Shown here one piece after another: positions 44,226 through 53,514 of a DNA stretch of 64,000 bases. The notes beneath the pieces were generated by a model. That model was not told the DNA's origin and did no database searches. It was given only the letters and a program-made list of their open reading frames with translations. This DNA is from Candidatus Gastranaerophilales bacterium (GTDB lineage: Bacteria; Cyanobacteriota; Vampirovibrionia; Gastranaerophilales; Gastranaerophilaceae): the NCBI GenBank assembly GCA_944322755.1, contig CALUPY010000006.1, forward strand, positions 24,157-88,156. The letters are read 5' to 3'. The position numbers and the translations under genes are program-made. Position 1 is the first letter of the stretch. The number at the start of each line of letters is the position of its first letter.

Positions 44226-46325
44226 ATGAAAAAGAATAGTATGCAAGATTGGAAAAAAATATTAAAATTTACAGTAATAACAGCTGCATTTGCAATTTTA
44301 GTTTTAATTGCTTTTTACAAAGTGTTTAATATGTCAGTAATCTCGGACAAAGACCTGACAACCTATCGTCAAGGCCTTGAATATCTCGAAAAACATGACT
44401 ATGAAAATGCTTATTTTAATTTCAGTAATGTGTCAAAAACTTCTGCGTTATATGAAATTGCACTATATAGACAGGCTTTGTGCGCAGATGAGTTAAAAGA
44501 TACTGATACAGCAATAAAAAAATATCACTTTTTTATTGAACGTTTTCCTGACTCCTTGTTTATTGAAAAGGTTTATTACGCACTGGCACAGAATTATTTT
44601 CGACAGGAGGAATATAAAAAAGCTGAAAAAACTTTTAATGCAATTCTAAAGAACTATCCTGAAAGTGATTACAAAACTGCTTCTAATTATTACCTGGGAC
44701 TAATCAGTAAAGAAAAAAATCCAATGAGAGCAAAAATGTATTTTCTTGCTTATTTAAAAGATGCTCCTGATGGAAGATTTGCGCTAAACTGTCTGCAAGA
44801 ACTGCTATCACTTAAAATACCTGCCGAGAATTCAAGCGAAGGAAATCTTTTGGATAATTTGACTCTCCAAAAAGATGATACAGAAACTCACAAACAGAGT
44901 ACGGAAGAAATTAAGTTTACTATTTATGAAAATAAATTAATAGGCAGAGCTTTTTTTATGAACGGTATGTATAATGATGCTCTGAATTTTCTCAATATGG
45001 CAGATATGAAAACAAACTGGCATTATTTATATATCATTTATAAAAACTTAAAACAAAATGACAAAGCAAACGAAATATTTGTTAACGGATTTATGAATTT
45101 CTCAACAAATATAGAAGATAAAGAACTATACAAAACTCTTGATTTATTTGCTGCGTCATATCCGGAAGGCGAAAAGCACGGCTGGTACAAGGAATTGGAG
45201 CTTGCTAAAGAAAATAAAGCAAAAGGCTGTGATTATATTCTATATAAACTTACACAATTTGAGGAGAATTCTATAAAAAATATATTTTATAAAGAAATAT
45301 TTACTGACTTCCCGAATAGTAAATTTGCACCTGAATCTGTAGCAAATCTATTCTGGGAAGAGTATAAAAAAGGCAACTATAATGAAGCTTTAAAAATAGG
45401 ACGAGTTCATATTAATAATTACGGTGACTCTCTATCAGCACCAAAAGTAACTTATTGGATGGGCAAAATCTATGAAAAACTAAACAACCGAAATCTTGCA
45501 AAAACTTACTATCAACGTGTGCGTGCAAAATATCCTGACACATATTATGCATTTCGTGCTCATAAAAGACTTGGTTTATACAAAACTCACGGCTGGACTA
45601 CAAAACCATACAGACGATTGCCTGAAGAAGAGATAGAGATTAGGTTCCCTCTTGAGTATACAGAATTAACAAATGAAAAATCAACATTGATTGACACCAT
45701 TCTAAAAACTCAAGACTATGAACTCCTGAACGGAATCGAAGATGATAATAAAGTTTTACAAAGCTGGCTGAATTATAAAAGAGGAAAATTCGCAACTTCA
45801 GGTACACTTGCCAGAGATGCTATAGAAGAAATGACTGACAAACCTTCGTTTTCTGATAGTATTTATAAACTTGCTTATCAAATGCATTATCAGGATTTGA
45901 TTAACAAATACGGACAGCAGTACAATATTGACTCTTATCTTATAGCCGCATTGATAAGAGAAGAGAGTTATTTTAATGCAAAAGCGGGAAGCGGAGCTGG
46001 AGCAAAGGGTCTTATGCAGCTAATGCCCTCTACAGCAAATTACATTGCTCGCAAAGCCGGTATAAGATACAATTATCTGCTAGAGCCGGAGGATAACATA
46101 AAACTCGGATGTGCTTATATTGATTATCTTAAAAACTCCCATAAACATAATGATTTATTCGCTATTGCTTCATACAACGGAGGCCCCAATGCGGTCTCAA
46201 GCTGGAAAGAAAATTTAGATTATGAGAACTTTGACGAATTTGTGGAAAATATTCCATATCCTGAAACACGCGATTATGTAAAAAAGGTGTACAGAACATA
46301 CTGGATTTATACAAATATTTATTAG
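44226..46325 (+). CDS. Membrane-anchored lytic transglycosylase with TPR-like repeats
   Basis: A 699-residue protein of the Slt70 type. One N-terminal membrane helix (about residues 12-35, TVITAAFAILVLIAFY) anchors a long periplasmic superhelix of TPR-like repeats (for example ALAQNYFRQEEYKKAEKTF). The C-terminal SLT domain (about 565-699) has the catalytic Glu580 in LIREESYFNAKAG, GAKGLMQLMPSTA and ASYNGGPNAVSSW. It cleaves peptidoglycan to anhydro-muropeptides. Convergent with ftsQ, whose stop is four bases away. Confidence 0.92.
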   Translation: MKKNSMQDWKKILKFTVITAAFAILVLIAFYKVFNMSVISDKDLTTYRQGLEYLEKHDYENAYFNFSNVSKTSALYEIALYRQALCADELKDTDTAIKKYHFFIERFPDSLFIEKVYYALAQNYFRQEEYKKAEKTFNAILKNYPESDYKTASNYYLGLISKEKNPMRAKMYFLAYLKDAPDGRFALNCLQELLSLKIPAENSSEGNLLDNLTLQKDDTETHKQSTEEIKFTIYENKLIGRAFFMNGMYNDALNFLNMADMKTNWHYLYIIYKNLKQNDKANEIFVNGFMNFSTNIEDKELYKTLDLFAASYPEGEKHGWYKELELAKENKAKGCDYILYKLTQFEENSIKNIFYKEIFTDFPNSKFAPESVANLFWEEYKKGNYNEALKIGRVHINNYGDSLSAPKVTYWMGKIYEKLNNRNLAKTYYQRVRAKYPDTYYAFRAHKRLGLYKTHGWTTKPYRRLPEEEIEIRFPLEYTELTNEKSTLIDTILKTQDYELLNGIEDDNKVLQSWLNYKRGKFATSGTLARDAIEEMTDKPSFSDSIYKLAYQMHYQDLINKYGQQYNIDSYLIAALIREESYFNAKAGSGAGAKGLMQLMPSTANYIARKAGIRYNYLLEPEDNIKLGCAYIDYLKNSHKHNDLFAIASYNGGPNAVSSWKENLDYENFDEFVENIPYPETRDYVKKVYRTYWIYTNIY

Positions 46326-46328
46326 AAA

Positions 46329-47192
46329 TTATTCTTCCAATTTAATATAAGGCGTGTCTTCCCAGCTTAAGTCTATATATTTGACTTTTTTATTTAAAGT
46401 TTTTACTTCAGGCAGAATGGATGTAATTCTTGTTATTCTTTGTATAGTCGTACTATTCAATTCACCTATTCTTACTTTTACTGATTGAAGCTGTGCATAT
46501 ATGTCTTTGGGATTTCTGAAATCAAGATATTTTACTTTTTCATGGCTGTATAATTCCAGTGCCCTTGATAAATTTTCTATTCTTTTTATCTTTGCAACAT
46601 CCCATGATTTGTAATCATCACCTTTTGTTCCGTATGAAAGTACAAGAATGGTTTTATATGCCGGGTCTAATGGCATATATTCGCGCCCGATGAGTTTTCC
46701 TCCCTCTGCAAAAAAAGCAATCGGCGCAATATTTTCTGCAGGAGAAATTGAAATAACAGGAGTTCTTTCTATAATAATAATATCCAGCCTTGCAGGGAAC
46801 CAAAATCTTCTGATATAAACTTCTTTAATCGGATCAAGCGTTTCCAATTCTTTTTCCAGTTTTTTTGTATTAAACAGATAAATAGGTCGTTGTGGAACCG
46901 GCGTGCGTTGGAGCACGGACATTATCCTATATGTCGGTGTTATTCTGTTTCCGACTATTTCAAGAGCTCTGTTATGCGGATTATTAAAAGCGCCTTTATC
47001 CAAATACCACTGAGGCAATTTATATACTTTATAACCCGCAAATATGAGAAGCAAAACAATAACAAGCCGTATAAACATACGAACACGTCTCAATGTTATC
47101 TGACTGCGGCGTACGTGTCGCTGCATTTGGTTTATTTTGACTCTTCTGTCAATATTTATATTGTTATCATATTTTTTTAGTCGCTTCTTCAT
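46329..47192 (-). CDS. ftsQ: Cell division protein FtsQ
   Basis: A 287-residue bitopic membrane protein. A basic cytoplasmic tail (to about residue 38) precedes one membrane helix (FIRLVIVLLLIFAGY, about 40-56) and a POTRA-like domain starting LEIVGNRITPTYRI, then the FtsQ beta domain (IKEVYIRRFWFPARLDIIIIER). FtsQ links FtsB/L to the divisome. Placement directly after ddl reproduces the conserved mur-ddl-ftsQ order. The sequence is divergent, so the call rests on topology plus context. Confidence 0.85.
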   Translation of the reverse strand: MKKRLKKYDNNINIDRRVKINQMQRHVRRSQITLRRVRMFIRLVIVLLLIFAGYKVYKLPQWYLDKGAFNNPHNRALEIVGNRITPTYRIMSVLQRTPVPQRPIYLFNTKKLEKELETLDPIKEVYIRRFWFPARLDIIIIERTPVISISPAENIAPIAFFAEGGKLIGREYMPLDPAYKTILVLSYGTKGDDYKSWDVAKIKRIENLSRALELYSHEKVKYLDFRNPKDIYAQLQSVKVRIGELNSTTIQRITRITSILPEVKTLNKKVKYIDLSWEDTPYIKLEE

Positions 47193-47195
47193 ATT

Positions 47196-48155
47196 TTATT
47201 TATTCAAACCGGCACCGTTTAGAATAATTTGTACAAGATTGTCATAATTAATACCCATAGCTTTAGACTGGGCAGGAAGGTCACTTAAATCCGTCATTCC
47301 GGGACTTGTATTTATTTCCAAAACATACGGCACGTTATCACTTACCAGAAAATCTACTCTGCTTACGCCTCTGCAGCCGCAAGCTTTGAAAGCTTTAACT
47401 GCAATATTTTTAACTTTTTCTGTCATCTCAGCTGAAAGCTGTGCAGGGAGTATGAACTCTGTCATACCTGCAGTATATTTTGCTTCATAATCATACCACT
47501 CCGTCTTGGTTCTAAACTCAAGAATCTCTGTTGCAAAAAGCTCATTCCTGTTTTCTAAAACACCTACAGTCAGGCTCTTGCCATCAAGATATTCTTCAAC
47601 AAGTACATCCTGATTGTACTCAAGAGACTTCTTAAAGCATTCTTCCATTTCTTTTTCATCCGACACCTTAAACATACCCAGACTTGACCCCTCTGAGACC
47701 GGTTTTAGCATAAGAGGAAATTTCAAATCTTTTATCTTTTCTGCATAGTCCTCCTCTTTTCTTACCAGTACAGACTTAATCAAAGGAATGTCAAAATTTC
47801 TCAATACATTTTTTGTATAATCTTTATTCATACATACAGAACTTGCCGTGACTCCGCATCCTGTATACGGAATTTCAAGAATTTCAAGCAATCCCTGCAT
47901 ACAGCCGTCTTCGCCAAATCGACCATGCATTGCATTGTAAACAACTTCTATCTTTTTTTCTAATAATACCTGGGCAATGTTTTTGTTAATATCAATTAAC
48001 TCTGCATTTTTGTATCCTAATCTTTTTAAAGCGTCTAAAACATTTTTTCCGGAACGCAAGGAGATTTCTCTTTCACTTGACGGTCCGCCGCATATTACTG
48101 CTATTTTCGAATTTTCATTTATTAATTTCTTTATTTTTTTAACATCGTATTCCAT
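47196..48155 (-). CDS. ddl: D-alanine--D-alanine ligase
   Basis: A 319-residue ATP-grasp ligase making the D-Ala-D-Ala dipeptide of peptidoglycan. Signatures include VICGGPSSEREISLRSG, HGRFGEDGCMQGLLE, PYTGCGVTASS, the ATP-binding LMLKPVSEGSSLG and the C-terminal CRGVSRVDFLV, EINTSPGMT. It overlaps murB by 25 bases, indicating tight coupling within the cluster. Confidence 0.95.
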   Translation of the reverse strand: MEYDVKKIKKLINENSKIAVICGGPSSEREISLRSGKNVLDALKRLGYKNAELIDINKNIAQVLLEKKIEVVYNAMHGRFGEDGCMQGLLEILEIPYTGCGVTASSVCMNKDYTKNVLRNFDIPLIKSVLVRKEEDYAEKIKDLKFPLMLKPVSEGSSLGMFKVSDEKEMEECFKKSLEYNQDVLVEEYLDGKSLTVGVLENRNELFATEILEFRTKTEWYDYEAKYTAGMTEFILPAQLSAEMTEKVKNIAVKAFKACGCRGVSRVDFLVSDNVPYVLEINTSPGMTDLSDLPAQSKAMGINYDNLVQIILNGAGLNK

Positions 48156-49045
48156 AGTTCTTCTTCTTCTCTGTCTTTGATTCCTATAAATTTAACTTCC
48201 GGCTCCAATTCAATTGTATATTTCTCTTTAACCATATTATACATTTTATTCATAATATGTGAAATATCTTTAGAAACGGCATTTCCGTTGTTGATAATAA
48301 AATTCGCATGTCCACTCCATACTTTCGCTCCGCCGTACGAAATCGTTTTTGCTCCGGCAAGCTCAAGCAGCCGTCCGGCAGAATCATTTGGAGGATTCTT
48401 AAACGTACTGCCAGCATTGGGAAGAGTTAAATTTGGCTGTTTATTTTTTCGAAATTCTGTATTTCTCTTCATCAGATCAAGTATTTTTTCTTTGTCATCC
48501 GGTATTAATTCAAATTTAGCACTCAACAGAATATATTTTTTTCTATCCAAAACAGAACTTCTGTATTTGAAATCAAGCGTCTCTTTGTCTAATTCCAGAA
48601 CGGATTTTGTATCCATATCAAAGACTCTTGCACTAATGCAGGTATCAGAAACAGCCTGACTATGCGCAGATGCGTTCATATGAACAATACCGCCCACAGT
48701 TCCTGGAAATCCTATCATAAATTCAAATCCGCTTAAACCGTATTTTTGTACTTCTTGCGAGAGAAAAGGTGCTTTTACTCCGCAATTTGCCGTGATAACA
48801 GAACCTTCTATTTTAAAATCTTTTAACTCCGTAGTTAAAATAACATCGTCGTCTACTCCTGCTGATGATATTAAAACATTCGAACATCCTCCGAGGACAA
48901 TAGGCCTGTCTAAAACTTCCAACAAATAAACCAGTTCTTCTTCTGTTTTCGGAAACCAGACTTTTTTTGCACATCCGCCGATTTTAAAAGTTGTGTGTCT
49001 TTTAAGCTCATAATTATCAAAACTTTTTATATCTTTTGTTTCCAT
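48131..49045 (-). CDS. murB: UDP-N-acetylenolpyruvoylglucosamine reductase
   Basis: FAD enzyme of 304 residues making UDP-MurNAc. It has NYELKRHTTFKIGG, VLGGCSNVLIS, GFEFMIGFPGTVGGIVHMNA-type FAD-binding block, YRSSVLDRKK and the catalytic Ser region in LTLPNAGSTFKNP, with ISHIMNKM near the end. This is a type II-like short form. The start codon overlaps the murC stop by one base. Confidence 0.95.
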   Translation of the reverse strand: METKDIKSFDNYELKRHTTFKIGGCAKKVWFPKTEEELVYLLEVLDRPIVLGGCSNVLISSAGVDDDVILTTELKDFKIEGSVITANCGVKAPFLSQEVQKYGLSGFEFMIGFPGTVGGIVHMNASAHSQAVSDTCISARVFDMDTKSVLELDKETLDFKYRSSVLDRKKYILLSAKFELIPDDKEKILDLMKRNTEFRKNKQPNLTLPNAGSTFKNPPNDSAGRLLELAGAKTISYGGAKVWSGHANFIINNGNAVSKDISHIMNKMYNMVKEKYTIELEPEVKFIGIKDREEEELWNTMLKK

Positions 49046-50436
49046 TACACACCGGCTTTTCTTGCTGCTTCTATTGCTTTTCCAATTTTTGTAATATCTC
49101 CTGCGCCGAGAGTAATAACAAAATCACCTTTTTCCAATTCAGGTGCAATTTTTTTTGCCGCTTCATCTATTGTTCCCGGGATATATTTTGCATTGATGCT
49201 GTTTAATGCCTGCACAAATTTTTCAGAATTTATACCGTCTATAGGGTCTTCTGAAGCAGCATATACGTCAACTACATACAGTTTATCAACTGAATCAAAG
49301 CTTTTTAAGAAATTGTTCCATAGACCTTTCAGCCGTGAATATCTGTGCGGCTGAAATATTGCAACAAGCTTTCCGTCTGCTGCATTTTTTGCGCTTTCAA
49401 GAGTAGTTTTTATTTCAGACGGATGATGTGCATAATCATCAATAATTTTTATACCGTTAAATTCAGCAACCAGCTGAAAACGCCTTCCCATGCCGGAAAA
49501 ATGTTCAAAATGCGGCTGGATTATAGAAAAATCAATTCCGCTTTCCAATAGTGCCGCACAAACAGCAACAGTGTTATAAACATTGTGTCTTCCAGGAATT
49601 GTCAATTTTAGCTTTCCGAGAATCTCTCCGTTTTTCTTCAAAGAAAATTGGGAACCGAATTCGTGGTATTCAATGTCCACTGCCATGTAGTCAGCATTTG
49701 TTAAACCGAAAGTTATAAATCTATATTCCGGATTCTGTTCCATTAGTTTTTTTATTCCGTTGCAGTCATTGTTTACAATAACTTTTCCGCTCTTTTCAAT
49801 GTGTGACAAATGAGTTTTAAATGTATCCAGCAGTTCCTGAAAACCGTCTTTGTAAAAATCAACATGATCGATTTCAAGATTATTTATAACACTGATATAA
49901 GGAGAATATTTAACAATTGTCCCGTCTGATTCATCAAGCTCAGCCACAAAAAAATCTCCGTCGGAAGCCTTTGCATTAGTATTCAGGTCGGGAATTATAC
50001 CGCCCACGCAGTATGAAGGACGCAATCCTGCTTTTTCAAGCACATATGTACACAATCCGCTTGTTGTAGTTTTTCCGTGTGTTCCTGAAAAACCGAGAAA
50101 TTTTTGTTTTTTATCTCTGCCCAAACCTTCTGAAATCATTTTTAAAATGTCAGAACGATGATATATTTTAAGTCCAAGTTCTTTTGCTCTGATTTTTTCA
50201 GGATTTGTTTCTCTTATTGCTGTAGACGCAACAACTATCATATCAGGTTGAATATTTTCCGCACTGTGTCCTATTGTAATTTTTGCACCTAGTTTTTCAA
50301 GTTGTTTTATGTATTTACTGTCTTTTATATCAGAACCGCTGACCGAACAGCCTAGTTCTAGCAAATATTTAGCCAATCCGCTCATACCGATTCCACCGAT
50401 GGCAATAAAGTGAAATTTTTTATTTTCCATATCCAT
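49045..50436 (-). CDS. murC: UDP-N-acetylmuramate--L-alanine ligase
   Basis: Adds L-Ala to UDP-MurNAc. The start at 50436 is chosen because GAAGAG lies six bases upstream and HFIAIGGIGMSGLAKYLL then sits at the proper N-terminal position; in-frame sequence further upstream is Lys-rich and not family-like. At 463 residues it has the P-loop FSGTHGKTTT, the ligase centre FVAELDESDGT and DDYAHHPSEI, with PHRYSR near the C-terminal domain. First gene of murC-murB-ddl-ftsQ. Confidence 0.95.
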   Translation of the reverse strand: MDMENKKFHFIAIGGIGMSGLAKYLLELGCSVSGSDIKDSKYIKQLEKLGAKITIGHSAENIQPDMIVVASTAIRETNPEKIRAKELGLKIYHRSDILKMISEGLGRDKKQKFLGFSGTHGKTTTSGLCTYVLEKAGLRPSYCVGGIIPDLNTNAKASDGDFFVAELDESDGTIVKYSPYISVINNLEIDHVDFYKDGFQELLDTFKTHLSHIEKSGKVIVNNDCNGIKKLMEQNPEYRFITFGLTNADYMAVDIEYHEFGSQFSLKKNGEILGKLKLTIPGRHNVYNTVAVCAALLESGIDFSIIQPHFEHFSGMGRRFQLVAEFNGIKIIDDYAHHPSEIKTTLESAKNAADGKLVAIFQPHRYSRLKGLWNNFLKSFDSVDKLYVVDVYAASEDPIDGINSEKFVQALNSINAKYIPGTIDEAAKKIAPELEKGDFVITLGAGDITKIGKAIEAARKAGV

Positions 50437-50604
50437 AATTAACTCTTCATTCCATTTACTTTTTACTTTTATTTTATTACAAAAACGCTTTTTTATACGG
50501 ATAAATTTAGAGTTGAGAATTGTAACAGTGTTTGTTTTTTTAGAATAAAAACTATTTAAACTGGGAATATAAGACATGTACTATTTTTCTGTGAGATTAT
50601 TGCT

Positions 50605-51417
50605 ATGTCATTAAGTGCAGTAATGCCTATATATATTGCCCAAACAGGGATTGCCAGAGCGCAGGAAGCCCAACAGGAGGCGGTTTATGAAATCGCCAGC
50701 GGATTACTTGCGAACGTAAATCCTGCTGATGAGTACATCTCGCAAAAACTGGAAACAGAAATTCGTGCTGCAAATCAAGCAATGGAAAATGCCCAAACAG
50801 GCATTAACGTAACGGCAGTAGCCGACGCAACACTGAATAATGTTTCCCAGTCACTGGGCAGAATTCGCGAGCTGGCTGTTCAGGCAGCAAACGGCGTATA
50901 TTCTGACAGCCAGCGTAACGCTATTCAAATGGAAATCAATCACAATGTAGAACAAATAAGACAAACTCTCGGTAATGCAACATTTAACGGTAAAAATGTT
51001 TTAAATGTAGTTTCAACAGGCGAAAATCCGGCAGTTGATATTCGTTTTCAGGTTGGCACCGGTTCGGGGTCTGACTCAATGGTCTCTTATGACCCAAACA
51101 TCGCGCTTGATGAAGTGAACTTTGATGTAACAACACCTGATGGTGCACGTGCTGCACTGGATTCTATAGATAATCTTATCGGAGATATAAACTCCAAACG
51201 GGGAGAACTCGGAGCAACGAATGCAAAACTGCAAAGCTCAATTGAACAGCAGATGACAAACATGATGAACTCGACAGCATCGAAGAGTTCCATGTCAGAC
51301 GCGGATTACCTTAGTGCATTCCTAAAATTTAAACAGGCAGGAATTACCCAGGAAAGCCTGATTCAGGTAATAAAGTCGTCAATGCAGTCACAGGAATATC
51401 TGCTTAACTTGATTTAA
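50605..51417 (+). CDS. Divergent flagellin/FlgL-like protein
   Basis: A 270-residue protein of the flagellin superfamily. The D1-like helices are recognisable (NAQTGINVTAVADATLNNVSQ, LGRIRELAVQAANGVYSD, FNGKNVLN) and a C-terminal D1 segment (SKRGELGATNAKLQSSIEQQ) is present. The usual N-terminal S-x-G-x-x-I-N-x-A-x-D-D motif is replaced by SGLLANVNPADEY, and the C-terminal end QSQEYLLNLI differs from filament flagellins. It may be a hook-filament junction protein or a minor flagellin. It is divergent from murC and has its own terminator. Confidence 0.78.
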   Translation: MSLSAVMPIYIAQTGIARAQEAQQEAVYEIASGLLANVNPADEYISQKLETEIRAANQAMENAQTGINVTAVADATLNNVSQSLGRIRELAVQAANGVYSDSQRNAIQMEINHNVEQIRQTLGNATFNGKNVLNVVSTGENPAVDIRFQVGTGSGSDSMVSYDPNIALDEVNFDVTTPDGARAALDSIDNLIGDINSKRGELGATNAKLQSSIEQQMTNMMNSTASKSSMSDADYLSAFLKFKQAGITQESLIQVIKSSMQSQEYLLNLI

Positions 51418-51480
51418 CAATGGTTTTGTCCTTGTAAAGAGAGTTGGCATCCTCATTACGATTGCAGTTCGACTAGCACT

Positions 51481-51515
51481 AAAAGTCCAAATTAATTAGA
51501 TTAATTCGGACTTTT
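51481..51515 (+). terminator. Intrinsic terminator after flagellin-like gene
   Basis: Stem AAAAGTCCAAATTAAT / ATTAATTCGGACTTTT with loop TAG and one mismatch, followed by CATTTTG. Its symmetry allows it to serve the minus-strand gene at 51594 as well. Confidence 0.85.
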
Positions 51516-51593
51516 CATTTTGTTTGCATCTGTTTTTCATCAAGTATAATTGGTTTAGAAAAGAAAAACAGTATTTCTTAGTTAAGTATAAAT

Positions 51594-52529
51594 TCAGTAT
51601 ATATCTCTATACTTTCCCTGCCAGGAATTTCGTCTTATAAGCTCTCTGTCAATTTTGTTTAAAACTTCAAATTTTTTATTTAGCCATAACGGAGCTATTT
51701 TTAGTGCTTGTAATCCATTACCTGCAAGACGGTGTATGGTTGTTTCAGCAGGCAGAACTTCCAAAAAATCACATACAAGTGAAACATACTCATCTTCTTC
51801 GAGCAGTTTTATTTTTTGTTCTTCATACATTTGGGCAAGTTTTGTATTTTTCATCACACAAAGGTCATGAATCTTTACTCCGTCAACCCGCATATCGGCA
51901 AGTGTTTTTGCTGTTTCAATCATATCATCTCTTGATTCACCGGGCAGCCCCAAAATCACATGTACGCAGACTTTTATACCTTTATCCATGGTCTCTTCAC
52001 AAGCATTTTGAAAAGTTTTAAAATCATGCCCGCGATTAATATATTGCAGAGTTCGGTCATGCTTGGATTGGAGTCCATATTCTACCCAAGTTTCATAGTC
52101 TTTTGTGTATGAGGCTATGAGGTCTAATTTATCTTTATCTACGCAGTCCGGACGTGTTCCAATTGAAATACCAACAATATCAGGATGATTAAGAGCACTG
52201 CCGTAGATTTTTTCCAATTCTTTCACCGGCTTATAGGTATTTGTATATGCCTGAAAATAAGACATAAACTTTTTAGCTCTAAACTTTCCCGCGAGATTTT
52301 GTATGCCTGTTTGTATTTGTTCTTCTATTGATAAAGAATTTGAATGTGCACGAGAAAAACTACCGCCGTCGTCACAGAAAATACACCCGCCTCTCGAAAT
52401 AGTTCCATCCCGGTTAGGACAGCTAAAACCAGCGTCAAGAGTGATTTTATAAACCTTTTGACCGAATTTCTCTTTTAAATAAGCACTAAACTGGTTATAT
52501 CTTTTATCTGTACCGTAAAATTCACGCAT
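51594..52529 (-). CDS. Radical SAM protein, YhcC family
   Basis: A 311-residue radical SAM enzyme of the TIGR01212/YhcC group. The start at 52529 is chosen because it lies one base after the stop of the small upstream gene. The iron-sulfur cluster cysteines are C37, C49 and C52 (SCPNRDGTISRGGCIFC), with GTRPDCVD, EYGLQSKHD and VILGLPGE further on. Members resemble the Elp3 radical SAM domain; the substrate is unknown. The one-base gap from the zinc-ribbon gene suggests coupled translation. Confidence 0.88.
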   Translation of the reverse strand: MREFYGTDKRYNQFSAYLKEKFGQKVYKITLDAGFSCPNRDGTISRGGCIFCDDGGSFSRAHSNSLSIEEQIQTGIQNLAGKFRAKKFMSYFQAYTNTYKPVKELEKIYGSALNHPDIVGISIGTRPDCVDKDKLDLIASYTKDYETWVEYGLQSKHDRTLQYINRGHDFKTFQNACEETMDKGIKVCVHVILGLPGESRDDMIETAKTLADMRVDGVKIHDLCVMKNTKLAQMYEEQKIKLLEEDEYVSLVCDFLEVLPAETTIHRLAGNGLQALKIAPLWLNKKFEVLNKIDRELIRRNSWQGKYRDIY

Positions 52530-52530
52530 T

Positions 52531-52707
52531 TTACTGTGCGTAGTTGTCGTCTTCTTCGTTGACAACCGGATACAGATAGTGTTCACCGCATTTGGGACAA
52601 ATAACTTCCTGTTGTTTGCCATCTTCAAGAATTGCTACTTCAAAAAGTTCTCTGCAGCTTGATTGTACACATCTTATTGCCCATGTCGGTCTTACTATTC
52701 TTGCCAT
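52531..52707 (-). CDS. Small zinc-ribbon protein, 58 residues
   Basis: Short gene immediately upstream of the radical SAM gene. It begins MARIVRPTWAIRCVQSSC and has a second pair CPKCGEHY; the four cysteines C13, C18, C37 and C40 form a probable zinc ribbon (CX4C...CX2C). The C-terminus is acidic (NEEDDNYAQ). GGAG lies about eight bases before the ATG, and the TAA is one base before the next ATG. Function unknown; it may accompany the radical SAM enzyme. Confidence 0.78.
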   Translation of the reverse strand: MARIVRPTWAIRCVQSSCRELFEVAILEDGKQQEVICPKCGEHYLYPVVNEEDDNYAQ

Positions 52708-52767
52708 TTATTTACTCCATTCATTTTTTCTTAGATTTTATCATGATTTAAACGGTTAGTCTATTTT

Positions 52768-53514
52768 CTATTTATGTTTTAGAATGACACATATCGGATT
52801 GTACGTAAGTTTGACTTTGTTGTTTTCACTGAATTTCAATGAGTAAAATTTTTCAAAATCTTTTAATTTTTTGACCGTCCAGTTTATCGTCTGGATACCG
52901 TTTGTACCTGAGTCTTTAATATGTTTTAGTACATCCATCGGCGTATCAAACAGCAAAATTTCTGTTTTTTCTTCCAAATATTCTATGCTGAAATAACTCT
53001 CACACAATTGTGTTAAAGTCTCAGTTTTTAAATAGTTTAGCGCAAGACCTGTCGTATCTTTTATTTCTTTATAGTTTTGTTCACCAAAAGTCGTAAAAGC
53101 AAGAATACCCTCAGGTTTTAAAATATCCCGAAACTTTTTCAGTAATGAATCAATATCCGTAACCCACTGCATAGATGCATTAGAAACTATTAAGTCATAC
53201 TGTTTCTGTATTTCAACTGCTTCAATATCACCCGGTATAAACTCACTTTCAGGTATTATGTTTTTGACAAAATTTTCAGATTTTTCCACAATATCATTTG
53301 CAAAATAATTTGAAAAATTAATTTTATCAGCAAGACATGCTGTCAAAAAACCAGTACCTGAACCAAATTCAAATATTTCAGTAAAATTTGTTCCGGCGTA
53401 TTTACAGATTTTTTCTGTAAGCTCTTGCGCCATAGCTTTTTGAACTATTGCACTTTCGTCATATGTCTCTATGCTTTTTTCAAATCTTGATTTTACAAGT
53501 TCTTTATTAATCAT
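52768..53514 (-). CDS. bioC: Malonyl-ACP O-methyltransferase BioC
   Basis: A 248-residue SAM methyltransferase. The N-terminus FEKSIETYDESAIVQKAMA matches BioC, motif I is EFGSGTGFLT (about residues 48-57), and VSNASMQWV plus ILKPEGILAFTTFG are characteristic. It methylates malonyl-ACP so that fatty-acid synthesis can make pimeloyl-ACP for biotin. It overlaps the esterase gene by four bases. Confidence 0.87.
   Translation of the reverse strand: MINKELVKSRFEKSIETYDESAIVQKAMAQELTEKICKYAGTNFTEIFEFGSGTGFLTACLADKINFSNYFANDIVEKSENFVKNIIPESEFIPGDIEAVEIQKQYDLIVSNASMQWVTDIDSLLKKFRDILKPEGILAFTTFGEQNYKEIKDTTGLALNYLKTETLTQLCESYFSIEYLEEKTEILLFDTPMDVLKHIKDSGTNGIQTINWTVKKLKDFEKFYSLKFSENNKVKLTYNPICVILKHK

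Noticed and set aside
51440..51480. tRNA-like GCAGTTCGACTAGCAC before a terminator
   Set aside because: The flanking bases do not form a T-stem and no other tRNA arms can be drawn.
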